Source: CAZDCD01 sp964503885 (GTDB lineage Bacteria; Bacteroidota; Bacteroidia; Bacteroidales; UBA10428). Taken from it: a stretch of 64,000 nucleotides of DNA. The stretch spans positions 1 through 64,000 of the forward strand of contig CAZDCD010000021.1 of NCBI GenBank assembly GCA_964503885.1, written 5' to 3'. The notes beneath the pieces are model-generated. The model ran no database searches. It was not told where the DNA came from and saw only the letters and a list, made by a program, of their open reading frames with translations. A program made the position numbers and the translations under genes. Positions 17,353 to 27,300 of this stretch are shown in pieces; within the stretch, counting starts at the first letter, position 1; each line of letters starts with the position of its first letter.

Positions 17353-18897
17353 ATGAACCCGATCACCCGCCGAACGTTTATAAAGAATTCAGCGGCTGCG
17401 GGAGGTTTAATGCTGATAAGCCCCTGTCCTGCCGGAAAGGAACTATTACGAAAGGAACCCGTACCTATGGAATATTTTAGTCGTGAATTTGGAATTGATG
17501 ACCGGATATGCAGGCTTATGCTTGATACTGCGTTGTCAAAAGGCGGCGATTTTGCCGACCTGTATTTCGAGCATACCCGGGAAAGCTGGCTCATGCTCGA
17601 AGACGGCATGGTCAGCAGATCATACGGAAATATAGTACTGGGTGTAGGTATACGCACGGTAAAAGACGACCGTATCGGTTACGGGTTTACCCAGGAACTC
17701 ACGGAAGGATCGATGATAAAAACAGCGGGCACTGCAGCTTCGCTGGTAAACGAAACCGGAAAACGGGTCGGGAAATCCTTCACTCCCCTCGTTACAGAAA
17801 ATTACTATCCTTTTGATGAGACAGCCGGGTTCACCCTGAAAGACAAGCTGCCCGTAGTAAAAACCATCAACGATAGGTCGTTTTCCCTCTCAAACCTGGT
17901 GGTGAAGGTAAATGCCGGGTTTTATGACAGCTTAAGGCATGTGATGGTGGTCACGAGCGACGGGGTAGTAGCCGAAGATACCATTCCGAGGAATTTTATA
18001 TTTGCCTCGGTTGTGGCCGAAAAGAACGGCAAAACAGAACAGGCATGGCATAACCTGGGTGGAAGGAGAAATTTTTCATTTTATACCGTCGACCGTGCCG
18101 GCCAACTCAGCGAAGAAGTAGTAAACAGGGTTGTGCGCAAGTTTGATGCCGTGCAGCCCCCTGCGGGTGAAATGCCTGTGGTACTGGGACCGGGAGTCAC
18201 GGGAATACTGCTGCATGAAGCGATAGGTCATGGAATGGAGGCAGATTTCAACCGGAAAAAAATATCCACCTATGCAACAATGCTTGGAAAGAGGGTTGCC
18301 CCGGATTCGGTAACCATTGTAGATGACGGCACAAATCCGCAGCAACTCGGTTCTGTGAATTTCGACGACGAAGGCACTCCCGGCAAAAGGACAGTTCTTG
18401 TTGAAAACGGGATACTTACCGGCTATCTCCACGACCGGATTTCGGCAAAGCATTATGGTGTTGAGCCGACCGGTAATGGCCGCAGGCAGAGTTTTGAACA
18501 CTATCCGCTTCCCAGGATGCGAAATACCTATATGCTGGGAGGACAGGAGTTGCCCGCCGACATCATCAGGACGGCAAAAAACGGTATATACATCGAAGAT
18601 GTGAGCAATGGCGAAGTGAAGATCGGCGAGGGCGATTTTTCATTTTATGTTTCAAGGGGCCGTATGATCGAGGACGGAAAGCTTACCGCGCCCATCAGAG
18701 ACGTGAATATCATAGGAAACGGGCCTAAAATGCTCGAAAATATTGCCATGGTGGGCAACGACATGAAGCTGCACGAGGGGGGAGCCGGAAACTGCGGCAA
18801 GAGCGGCCAGACGGTACCGGTATCCTTCGGATTGCCCACATGCCTTGTTAGATCGATGACAGTAGGTGGTACACAGCAGAAAGGAGGTGCATCATGA
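17353..18897 (+). CDS. tldD: TldD-type metalloprotease with a Tat signal
   Basis: A 514-residue TldD/PmbA family protein. The zinc motif HEAIGH is at residues 288-293 (H288, E289, H293). TldD and TldE form a heterodimeric peptidase that in Escherichia coli degrades unstructured peptides and trims microcin B17 and CcdA in the cytoplasm. Here the N-terminus reads TRRTFIK followed by a mild hydrophobic stretch NSAAAGGLMLIS, a good twin-arginine signal, so this version is probably exported folded. It overlaps the next gene by four bases (ATGA), the TldE-type partner. The Tat motif is seen, export is inferred. Confidence 0.9.
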   Translation: MNPITRRTFIKNSAAAGGLMLISPCPAGKELLRKEPVPMEYFSREFGIDDRICRLMLDTALSKGGDFADLYFEHTRESWLMLEDGMVSRSYGNIVLGVGIRTVKDDRIGYGFTQELTEGSMIKTAGTAASLVNETGKRVGKSFTPLVTENYYPFDETAGFTLKDKLPVVKTINDRSFSLSNLVVKVNAGFYDSLRHVMVVTSDGVVAEDTIPRNFIFASVVAEKNGKTEQAWHNLGGRRNFSFYTVDRAGQLSEEVVNRVVRKFDAVQPPAGEMPVVLGPGVTGILLHEAIGHGMEADFNRKKISTYATMLGKRVAPDSVTIVDDGTNPQQLGSVNFDDEGTPGKRTVLVENGILTGYLHDRISAKHYGVEPTGNGRRQSFEHYPLPRMRNTYMLGGQELPADIIRTAKNGIYIEDVSNGEVKIGEGDFSFYVSRGRMIEDGKLTAPIRDVNIIGNGPKMLENIAMVGNDMKLHEGGAGNCGKSGQTVPVSFGLPTCLVRSMTVGGTQQKGGAS

Positions 18898-20213
18898 ACA
18901 GTGAAATCTATGCTGTATGCCGTTGGATCATCGGTGAAGTTGCGAAAAAAGGGGCAGATTGCAGGGTGAGGTTCACCAGAAGACGGTTTGTTGAACTCCG
19001 GTACAGGGAGAGGAAGCCTGAAATTATCAGGGAAGCCACCACCACTGACCTTGACCTTAACCTGTATATGAATGGTAAATATACCTCCCAGAGCACCCCC
19101 GATCTGCGGAAACCTGCGCTCGAAAAATTTATCTCCACAGCCATTGAAAACACGGGGTTAATGGAAGAAGACCCGTATCGTTCCCTTCCCGGAAAGGAAT
19201 GGTATGAAAATAGACCTGAAAATGACCTGAAGATATACGATGATAAACATGCCGATCTTACGCCGCAAACCCGGCACGACATAGCCGGAAGGATTGAAAC
19301 GGCATGCCTGGAATACGGCGGAGACAACCTGATTTCGGTGGAAGCCGGATTTACTGACGACGAATGGGAAGAACTGGTGATCACCGGCAACGGCTTTGAA
19401 GGCACCAGCAGGGAAACCATCCACAGGGCAGGTGCAATGGTCACGTTACAGGATGAAGGTGACAGAAGGCCCATGGGATATCACTGGGTAGGCACACGGT
19501 ATTTGTCGGATCTCCCAGCGTCTGAAGAGATCGGAAAGATAGCCGTACTCCGGGCAAACGATCTTACCGGCGGCAAAAAGCTGAAGACCGAAACCCTGCC
19601 GGTTATTATTGAAAACCGTGTGGTATCAAATGTTCTCAGGGGATTCTTAAGCGGGCTTTACGGAAGCAACATACAGCAGAAACGTTCGTTTCTTTCGGGG
19701 AAAAAAGGAATGCAGGTCGGAAGCAGGCATTTTACCCTGAATGATGATCCCTTAATTGAAAGAGGGCTTGGCAGCCGCCTTTACGATAGCGATGGTTTTC
19801 CGGCCAGGGCCTTTTCTCCTGTATCTGAAGGAAAACTCGAAGATTTTTATTTTGACTGGTATTACAGCCGTAAGCTTAATGAACATCCGACCACCGGTGG
19901 TCCGTCAAACCTGCTTATTCCCCCGGGCGACGCACCGCTATCGGGCCTCATGAAGGATGCCGGAAGAGGAATTCTGGTCACCGGTTTTATCGGTGGAAAT
20001 TCAAATTCAGCAACAGGCGATTTCTCACTTGGAATTACCGGAAAACTTTTTGAGAACGGCGAGCCGGTGCAAAGCGTGGCCGAGATGAACATTGCAGATA
20101 ACCACCTGAATTTTTGGAAGAAGCTTGTGGCGGTGGGGAACGATCCATGGATTTACAGCAGCTGGCGTATGCCGAGCCTTGTTTTTGATAATGTGGTTGT
20201 GGCCGGAGTGTAG
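18894..20213 (+). CDS. pmbA: TldE/PmbA-type subunit
   Basis: A 439-residue TldD/PmbA family protein without the HExxxH zinc motif, as expected for the non-catalytic TldE partner. Its ATG overlaps the TGA of tldD, so the two are coupled and surely form the heterodimer. It begins MNSEIYAVCRWIIGEV with no signal peptide or twin arginine. If the partner is exported by Tat, this subunit would have to cross as a passenger or the pair would stay inside. Length is normal. The following 264-base spacer is AT-rich and shows no terminator. Confidence 0.9.
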   Translation: MNSEIYAVCRWIIGEVAKKGADCRVRFTRRRFVELRYRERKPEIIREATTTDLDLNLYMNGKYTSQSTPDLRKPALEKFISTAIENTGLMEEDPYRSLPGKEWYENRPENDLKIYDDKHADLTPQTRHDIAGRIETACLEYGGDNLISVEAGFTDDEWEELVITGNGFEGTSRETIHRAGAMVTLQDEGDRRPMGYHWVGTRYLSDLPASEEIGKIAVLRANDLTGGKKLKTETLPVIIENRVVSNVLRGFLSGLYGSNIQQKRSFLSGKKGMQVGSRHFTLNDDPLIERGLGSRLYDSDGFPARAFSPVSEGKLEDFYFDWYYSRKLNEHPTTGGPSNLLIPPGDAPLSGLMKDAGRGILVTGFIGGNSNSATGDFSLGITGKLFENGEPVQSVAEMNIADNHLNFWKKLVAVGNDPWIYSSWRMPSLVFDNVVVAGV

Positions 20214-20477
20214 AGAACAGTTCGTACCGTATCTGATCCCATGGAAATAACAGGTGAAAAAGGTCCCATTTAAAAGGCGATAGATTTCCTGTATTTATAT
20301 ATTGTTGGTTAACAACTATTTACATCATAAATAAAAATGAATTATCCCTGCAAAAATTTGGTAATTTCAGCATACAGATTATTGAATTTTGTTTACATTT
20401 ATGCATCACTAATTTATAAATATCGAACAGGCTGGAAGGAAGGGAATGGATTAAACGGTTGTTAATCGGGCCACCAT

Positions 20478-21248
20478 ATGCATGCTGAAATTGAGGAAAG
20501 AAGCATCGAATTGCTCAGGTACGATCCCCAGCAGTTGATCCTATCCATGCAGGATATGATCGGCATAATTGTGTACAGGTTCATCAGGGCAGGCAAATTC
20601 CATGTTAAAGAACGCCAGGATATTGTCCAGCATATCAACGAAGAACTGATCAGGAAAATCCCGAAAATCCAGACACAATTTAAAGGCAATGCAAGAATAA
20701 AGACATATTTTGCAGCAATCATAACAAATATCTGTCATGAGATCATCAGGAAAACAAAAAAGATCGATTATATCAATATTACGGAAAATTTTGTGCTTAT
20801 TGACAGAAGCGAAGTAACCAGCAATCTGGTCATCCAGGACGAAATAAAGAACCTTCAGAAAATACTGGCACTCTATTTCAGACAAAGGTCCAAACTGGTG
20901 CTGTTGCTGAAGCTGAAATTCAGGATACCTGTTAATTTTTCTGACTTACACAGTGTATTTGAAGACCTGACAATGACCGAGTACAGGCAATTCCTGCAGG
21001 ACATTTCTCCGTATGAGGAAAACACTGATCTGCAGATGCACACGGCACTGACCGGACTATTTAACCATTATGGCAGCAGAAGCATAACACCGGATGCATT
21101 GCGGAAATGGATCAAACAGAAAATAACCGAGTTGATTGATATATTAAACGGAAATCCGCCTGTTTCAAAATATACCGAAGAAACCTTACAGATATTGTTT
21201 GAAAATTGCCTCTTTGCGGAACAGGAAAAAGAAGTTATAATAGCATAG
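20478..21248 (+). CDS. Divergent RNA polymerase sigma-70-like factor
   Basis: A 256-residue protein with the pattern of an ECF-like sigma factor. A region-2-like part (residues about 30-100) includes INEELIRKIPKIQ, then an aromatic stretch around FKGNARIKTYFAAIITNICH; a C-terminal helix-turn-helix-like part reads SITPDALRKWIKQKITELI near 196-216. It is longer and more divergent than ordinary ECF factors. The next gene encodes a zinc-finger membrane anti-sigma protein 13 bases on, the normal partner arrangement. Likely target promoters are in this locus (lipoprotein and TPR-CHAT genes), which is inference. The DNA is AT-richer than the tldD region. Confidence 0.75.
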   Translation: MHAEIEERSIELLRYDPQQLILSMQDMIGIIVYRFIRAGKFHVKERQDIVQHINEELIRKIPKIQTQFKGNARIKTYFAAIITNICHEIIRKTKKIDYINITENFVLIDRSEVTSNLVIQDEIKNLQKILALYFRQRSKLVLLLKLKFRIPVNFSDLHSVFEDLTMTEYRQFLQDISPYEENTDLQMHTALTGLFNHYGSRSITPDALRKWIKQKITELIDILNGNPPVSKYTEETLQILFENCLFAEQEKEVIIA

Positions 21249-21261
21249 CGCGCGTGTGGTT

Positions 21262-22083
21262 ATGAGCAAAACAGGAAAGGTAAATTTTATTCAGGATGGC
21301 CATCTGACTGAAGAAGGCCTTGCCGTATATGCCGATGCACTTCATTTTCACCGGCTAAACACATTGCCTGTGGATATCCGCCAGCATGTTGAGCAGTGCA
21401 GTGATTGCAAGAAGAAGATCATGTTTATTGATTCTGTGATGTCTTCTGAAGAAGGCCAAAGTAAAGCAGTAGTAGAGAATGAAAATGGTGTTGCCGGACC
21501 AGATTATCCGGGGAGAAGGAGAATGCTGAGAATTGCCGCTGTGATTGCTCCCCTGGTTTTGCTTGGCGGATTGGCTTACTTTCTGCTGCACCTTACGCAT
21601 GTACCGCAAACCACCACGCAGACTTTACCCGAAGTCAGGGATACCATTCGTACCAGCAAACCATTATCCACCGATACCTCGGGAAGTCAGGACATAAACA
21701 CCCGAAGTAAAGGATCAGCGCCAACAAGAGAAGAAAAAGTCTCTGACGGCAGTAATCTTGAGGATAATCCGGCCTATAAAGAATCGGCGCTTTTTGAGAG
21801 TCTGATTGCCTCGAATTACAGAGGGGAAAATGTTGAAGTGTTCGCTCCATCAGAAAATCAAACTTATACACCTAAAGATTCAATTTATTTTAAATTCAAT
21901 AGGGATAATAAGGATCGTATAGACATAAAAATCTATGATAATCAAGGGAAAAAGATATATCAGATCAACAACATTACCGGAAACAATTGTGTTCTTGATC
22001 GTAAACTAACATACGGAATATATTATTGGAAGTTAGAAATAAATAACAAGTTGGTAAGAGTAGGTAAATTAGTAATTAAGTAA
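21262..22083 (+). CDS. Membrane anti-sigma factor with zinc-finger motif and periplasmic domain
   Basis: Start chosen at ATG 21262; a GTG at 21256 would add two residues. The N-terminal cytoplasmic part has H-x3-C-x2-C (QHVEQCSDC), the anti-sigma zinc-binding motif. One transmembrane helix follows (AAVIAPLVLLGGLAYFLL), then a Ser/Thr-rich linker, the segment DNPAYKESALFESLIASN and a C-terminal beta-sandwich-like domain ending YYWKLEINNKLVRVGKLVIK. It should hold the upstream sigma factor until an envelope signal is sensed. The pair is strongly supported by order and spacing. What it senses is unknown. Confidence 0.85.
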   Translation: MSKTGKVNFIQDGHLTEEGLAVYADALHFHRLNTLPVDIRQHVEQCSDCKKKIMFIDSVMSSEEGQSKAVVENENGVAGPDYPGRRRMLRIAAVIAPLVLLGGLAYFLLHLTHVPQTTTQTLPEVRDTIRTSKPLSTDTSGSQDINTRSKGSAPTREEKVSDGSNLEDNPAYKESALFESLIASNYRGENVEVFAPSENQTYTPKDSIYFKFNRDNKDRIDIKIYDNQGKKIYQINNITGNNCVLDRKLTYGIYYWKLEINNKLVRVGKLVIK

Positions 22084-22331
22084 CTTGCAGACCCTAAATT
22101 ATGTCGAAAAAAGGAGGGGATATCTGAAATCATATATTTGATTACCAGGCTGACTGACATTATCCATTCTTTTCTTTAACAAAAAGCAGATTCTTTTTGG
22201 ATTATAAGATAACATATGCCTTTGTTTAAAACTATACTATTTTTCAGATACCCTTCCAAAATTAGACTTACACATTAGTAATATCGCAATATTTTCCCCC
22301 TAATTAATTATGAGGGAGATTGCTAATAATT

Positions 22332-23984
22332 TTAATGACTATTAATAACCACCCTCGCACTCCCTTTTGGAGGATTAATATCAATCCCATCAGTCAATTC
22401 AGTATGCGTATGATTAAATACTTCGAGAAAGCCAAAACCATCATCTCTTCCGCCGACAGAAAATTCAACATTTACAGATACTTCACCGCCAACACCAACT
22501 GTTGAATCGGTAGGATTGCCCACCCACAATTTTGATCCCAGCTTGATAGTTACCTGATTGCCGCCATCTTCTTCATAGAAATAGATCCAATAATTGGTAG
22601 CATATTTAGTCATATCCCACATAAACATTAATTTATTATACGTGCGCCACTTATTCTCCTGAGAATCGCGGCTAACCTGACCCATGCTGAACTTCGGATA
22701 TTCAAGCGTACTGTTTGAAAAATTGTACTTTACTACTTTTACATAAAGTTCAATCTTACTTCTTCCCCAGCTAATATCTTTCCAGCATGTCTTATTTATA
22801 TATACCTTGGAAAGGTATTCAGAATCTTTGGCTCTTCTCCAACCCACATCATGACTTGTAACTTGTGTAAACGCCGAATAACATGAGTTTGAAGCATTTT
22901 TAGCCCGGATTTTATAATTATAGGTTTTACCAGTATTCATTTGTGCATTTGTGAACGTTGTCTGGGTACCACCCACAGTGGTGTATGGTCCCGGATCTCC
23001 GGAACCTTCTGATCGCCAGATCTCATAGTATTTTGCCAGCACGTCCTCCCATTCAAAAGTGACTGCTCCGCGAAAATCGATGGCGGGATGCATCCGTACA
23101 AATTTAGTGGGATTCGGACTTGTGCAATCCAGCAGATTAAGCGTTTCCTTTAAATTATGTTCCGGTTTTTCAAAAGAATTGTTATCCGGAATGTTCTCTG
23201 TACTCACATAAGTTGATTTTTGATTGAAAAAAGCATCATCCTTGATTTCGATCAGGGGATCAAAGTCAGGAACATATCCTGATTTCAAAGACGATGATGC
23301 AATTTTATAGGCTTCATCAGCAGTCATGAATCGATCTTCCTTTTCCAATACAATACTGCCTGCATTGACTTTTAAATACCCGTCTTCATCCACCCTTTCG
23401 GAAGTACCGACGGTTACTACTGGTAACTCCCAATCGGCGTCTGCACTGGTAATCCAGAATAAGCTCCCATTCGTGTCGAACCCTTTAACCCTTGTATGTG
23501 TTTTCTCATCAAAATCATCAGGAAAAGAAGCAACTTTCGGTATATAATCATTAGGATTCCAGTTTTTATACTGAAAAGGAATACAAATATTCAGACCGGG
23601 AATATGATCTTCAATAGTATTAAAATAATCCGGATCAAGGTTTTTCGAAAGACTTATTTCATCCTGGATTTGACCTAAAAGCAATGCTGAAACTGTGATT
23701 TCACCCTTACCCTCGATATTTAATTCTTGATTTTTAATGAATCGGTATAAAATATCGTAATCATAATCGAACTGCTTACTAGTCTCAAACTTGATCAATT
23801 CTCTAAAGGCCGCATAATTCATTGATTTTGCTACAGCAATGGCCATCAAATCAATTGCTTCATTAACAACTGTCAGTTCATTATCCGTTCCGGTAAAACT
23901 TAGTTTTTCTTCGTTTTTTTCCTTTTCACAGGATAAGAAAAAAAATAAAGTCAGTAAAATCAAAAAACTCAATTTTGTTTTCAT
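22332..23984 (-). CDS. Large lipoprotein with a fibronectin-type segment
   Basis: A 550-residue protein starting MKTKLSFLILLTLFFFLSCEKE, a lipobox with Cys at 19, so it is membrane-anchored. A fibronectin type III-like stretch lies in the middle third (VTFEWEDVLAKYYEIWRSEG, then GKTYNYKIRAKN). The C-terminus is beta-rich (GGEVSVNVEFSVGG). I do not recognise the family. It reads away from the TPR-CHAT gene across a shared spacer of about 315 bases and towards the anti-sigma gene, and is AT-rich like its neighbours. A binding or sensing role at the envelope is possible but unproven. Confidence 0.8.
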   Translation of the reverse strand: MKTKLSFLILLTLFFFLSCEKEKNEEKLSFTGTDNELTVVNEAIDLMAIAVAKSMNYAAFRELIKFETSKQFDYDYDILYRFIKNQELNIEGKGEITVSALLLGQIQDEISLSKNLDPDYFNTIEDHIPGLNICIPFQYKNWNPNDYIPKVASFPDDFDEKTHTRVKGFDTNGSLFWITSADADWELPVVTVGTSERVDEDGYLKVNAGSIVLEKEDRFMTADEAYKIASSSLKSGYVPDFDPLIEIKDDAFFNQKSTYVSTENIPDNNSFEKPEHNLKETLNLLDCTSPNPTKFVRMHPAIDFRGAVTFEWEDVLAKYYEIWRSEGSGDPGPYTTVGGTQTTFTNAQMNTGKTYNYKIRAKNASNSCYSAFTQVTSHDVGWRRAKDSEYLSKVYINKTCWKDISWGRSKIELYVKVVKYNFSNSTLEYPKFSMGQVSRDSQENKWRTYNKLMFMWDMTKYATNYWIYFYEEDGGNQVTIKLGSKLWVGNPTDSTVGVGGEVSVNVEFSVGGRDDGFGFLEVFNHTHTELTDGIDINPPKGSARVVINSH

Positions 23985-24300
23985 GGATTGTTGGTTTAGT
24001 ATTTCCTACTCTGTTTATAGCATACCAGGTGGCAGGCAAGCTTTTCGGAATCCGCTTTAAATAGATTAGATGCCTTTTGCAACCCGAAACGGAGAATTTT
24101 TTACCGGAATAGCATGCATTTTATTAAAATTGTGATTAAAATACATGAAGTTTCTTCGTAGTGATTTTTTAAATGAAATGTTGTTAATTCGTTTTATGAT
24201 GCATAAATTGTCAGAAGAAACATTTTCTTTGGTAAATCAGACCGATTTGTTTTTATAAAGACGGATTTTCATGTTTAATCCAACAGTCAACCCCAGAAAA
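23985..24300. other. Shared divergent promoter region, lipoprotein / TPR-CHAT
   Basis: About 315 bases lie between the two divergent starts. I find no clean TAnnTTTG element in either direction, unlike the housekeeping genes in this window, which would fit use of an alternative sigma factor. No RNA or protein-like feature is seen. Confidence 0.35.
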
Positions 24301-27300
24301 ATGAAACCTTGTAAACTAATCCTATTGTTGCTGGCAGTGCTTAATACCCAGGTCATCTTCACACAGACATTTTCAAATCAGTTCAAAATCGAACAATTGG
24401 AAAAACAGGCAGATTCTTTGCTGAAAGTATTTAAATATGATAGTGCTGCAACTCACTTTATTAAAATTGCAGAGTATTATAAAAAGAACCGAAAATGGCT
24501 TGCATGTGTCAAAAATTACAGACTGGCAGGCAATTTTTATTTGCGTTCCTACAAGTCAGATTCAGCCTTACATTTTATCCAAATCTCACTAAAAATAGCT
24601 GAAAAGCAGTTATGTAACAATAAATTTGATGAATCCCTTGAGAGATCAGACATTTATTTAATTATGGGAGAATACTTTAGATCAATGGGAATTGCCGACT
24701 CAGCAATGCATTATTATCACAAAGCCTTGGAAATGAATGCAGCTGATACCATTTCAATGCTAAAAAAAGCTGATATTTTGAATAAGATGGCAATGTTGTA
24801 TCTTGACCTGAATTTAGTTGATTCTGCTTTAAATATATGCAATAAGGCCCTTTCCATCAGAAATTTTTTTCTTGATGAAAATACTCGTGAAATTGCTGAT
24901 AGTTATTTTTTAATGGGCAGAATCTATGATTTCTCAGGTATTTTTGAGAATTCATTAGAGTATTATCTTAAGGCCTTACAAATTAGAACCTCACTCTATG
25001 GTGATATTCACCCGGATGTAGCGTATTGTTATAATAATCTAGGTTGTTACTATTATAATATCGGACAATTTAATAAAGCCATAGAATTTGGCTTAAAAGC
25101 CCTGAATATCAGGATATTAGTTTTCGGTGAGCAACACCCGGAAACAGCGGATAGTTATTTGAATTTGGGAGTATTTAACGATGAGCTGAATTTGTACAAT
25201 AAAGCTAAAGAATATTATGTTAAAAGCGTGCAATCGAGAATCGTGACAAACAATGAACAATGGAAGACCCTGGCGTTCACATATACAGACTTAGGTTCAA
25301 CTTCTTACGAATCTGGTAATTGTGATGATGCATTGGAGTATTTCAAAAAAGCAATTTTTATATTCGATTCACTTTTCGGAGCAGAGAATATCTATAGCAC
25401 AATTGTTAAGGTCAATGTATCGGAGATTTTTTTAAAAAAAGGCGAACTCGATAATGCAGAAACCTGTATTCAAAATGCTTACGCTCATCTGTCAACCGAA
25501 AAAGAAAAAGTATTTTCAACTCACGACTATTATAATCAACAATTAGGCAGAATTTATTTAATGAAGGGTGACTATGAAAATGCATTAAATTATACGAAAA
25601 AAGCGTTGGAAAATGAGTCCTCGTTTTACGATGAAAACCATCCTGAAATAGCAGAAAAATATTTATTTATTGGTGGAATTTACTTTGAAATTGGCGAATT
25701 TGATATGGCGCTTGAATATTTTCAGAAATCTTTAAATACAGATATTGAAATATTTGGTGAAAATAATATAGAATTGGTTCCTGTTTTTTCAAATATTGCA
25801 GCCGTCTATTTGATTAAGAAGGAATACCTGAAATCAGTTGAATATTTTAGAAAATGTCTGATTATAAACTCATCATGGAAAATAGACAATGCTATTGAAA
25901 TAACTTCTGATTATTTGAATATAGCTATGGCATATTATGAAATGAAGGAGTTGGATTCTTCATTGTTCTATTTAAAAAAATCTCTCCAGATTACCTCAAT
26001 AGACACTGGTGTATTAAATTCAGTCGTTATTGAAAACTATTGCAACATTGGATACTTATATTCCAGGTCAGGGAATATGAAAGAAGCGATCCATTATATT
26101 GACAAAGCGCTAAAAACAAGTGAAAAATTGTATAGCCAAAAGCATCCATATCGAGCATATGTTTTAAACGCTATCGGAGATTATTACCTGACCAATCATG
26201 AATATGATTCTGCTCTTAATTACTTACAGAAGGCTCTGGTTGCAAATGCCAAAGACTTTAATGATACATCGGTTTATTCAAATCCAACACTTAATAATAT
26301 CTTGTCCAGACCATACTTAATTATTACACTGGCAAAGAAAGGCCAGGCACTGAATAAAAGATATCTTGAGAATACCGGATTACAACAGGATCTTTTCAAT
26401 TCACTAGCATGCTATGAACTGGTTTGCAGGCTTATTAATGACATGAAAATAGGATATCGGATTGAGGAATCAAAATTATACTTAAGTATCAACACCAAGC
26501 AATATTTCGACGAGGCTATGAATGTTGTTTTTGAATTTGAGAATAACAATTCTATTAATAATCATTCCAAGATTTTTGAATTTATTGAAAGAGGAAAATC
26601 TATATCGATCTATTCCCGCTTTAATGAATTGAAAGCGACACGTTTTTCGGGAATTCCAGATTCCCTGATAAATCTTGAAAAAGAATTACAGCAAAGAGAG
26701 GAGTTTTGCAAAATGGAAATTTACAAAGAAGAAAACAATAATGTAACTTCTAACTCAGAAAGGGTGAAATACCTTGAAAATATGCACTTTAACACTTCAA
26801 GAAAACTCGATTCGCTGATTTCCTTCTTTGAGACCTCATATCCTGTATATTACGATCTAAAATATGCGAACAATACTGCAAACATATCCGATATTCAAAA
26901 AACACTTGATGGAAGAACGGTATTGCTTGATTATTTTCTGGGCGATACCAGTCTTTTTATCGCCGCTGTTGCCGACTCGTCTTTTAATGTCTATAAAATA
27001 GATATCGGCAATTCATTCAGAGCAAAGGTTGAAAATTATTTTTCAGATATTAAAACTGCCGAAACAGATTCGTTTTTGATTGAAAGTCAGATGCTTTACA
27101 ATTACCTGATTAAACCTGTAAGACAAGATATTGCAGGTAAAAATCATCTTATTATCATACCGGATGATTGCTTGTATTATATACCCTTTGAAACCCTAAT
27201 TGATACTGCAACGGCAATTGACCTAAAGGATGAAATCTATTCCCGGGCCAATTATTTAATTAAGGATTTTGCGATAACCTATCATCATTCAGCCACATTA

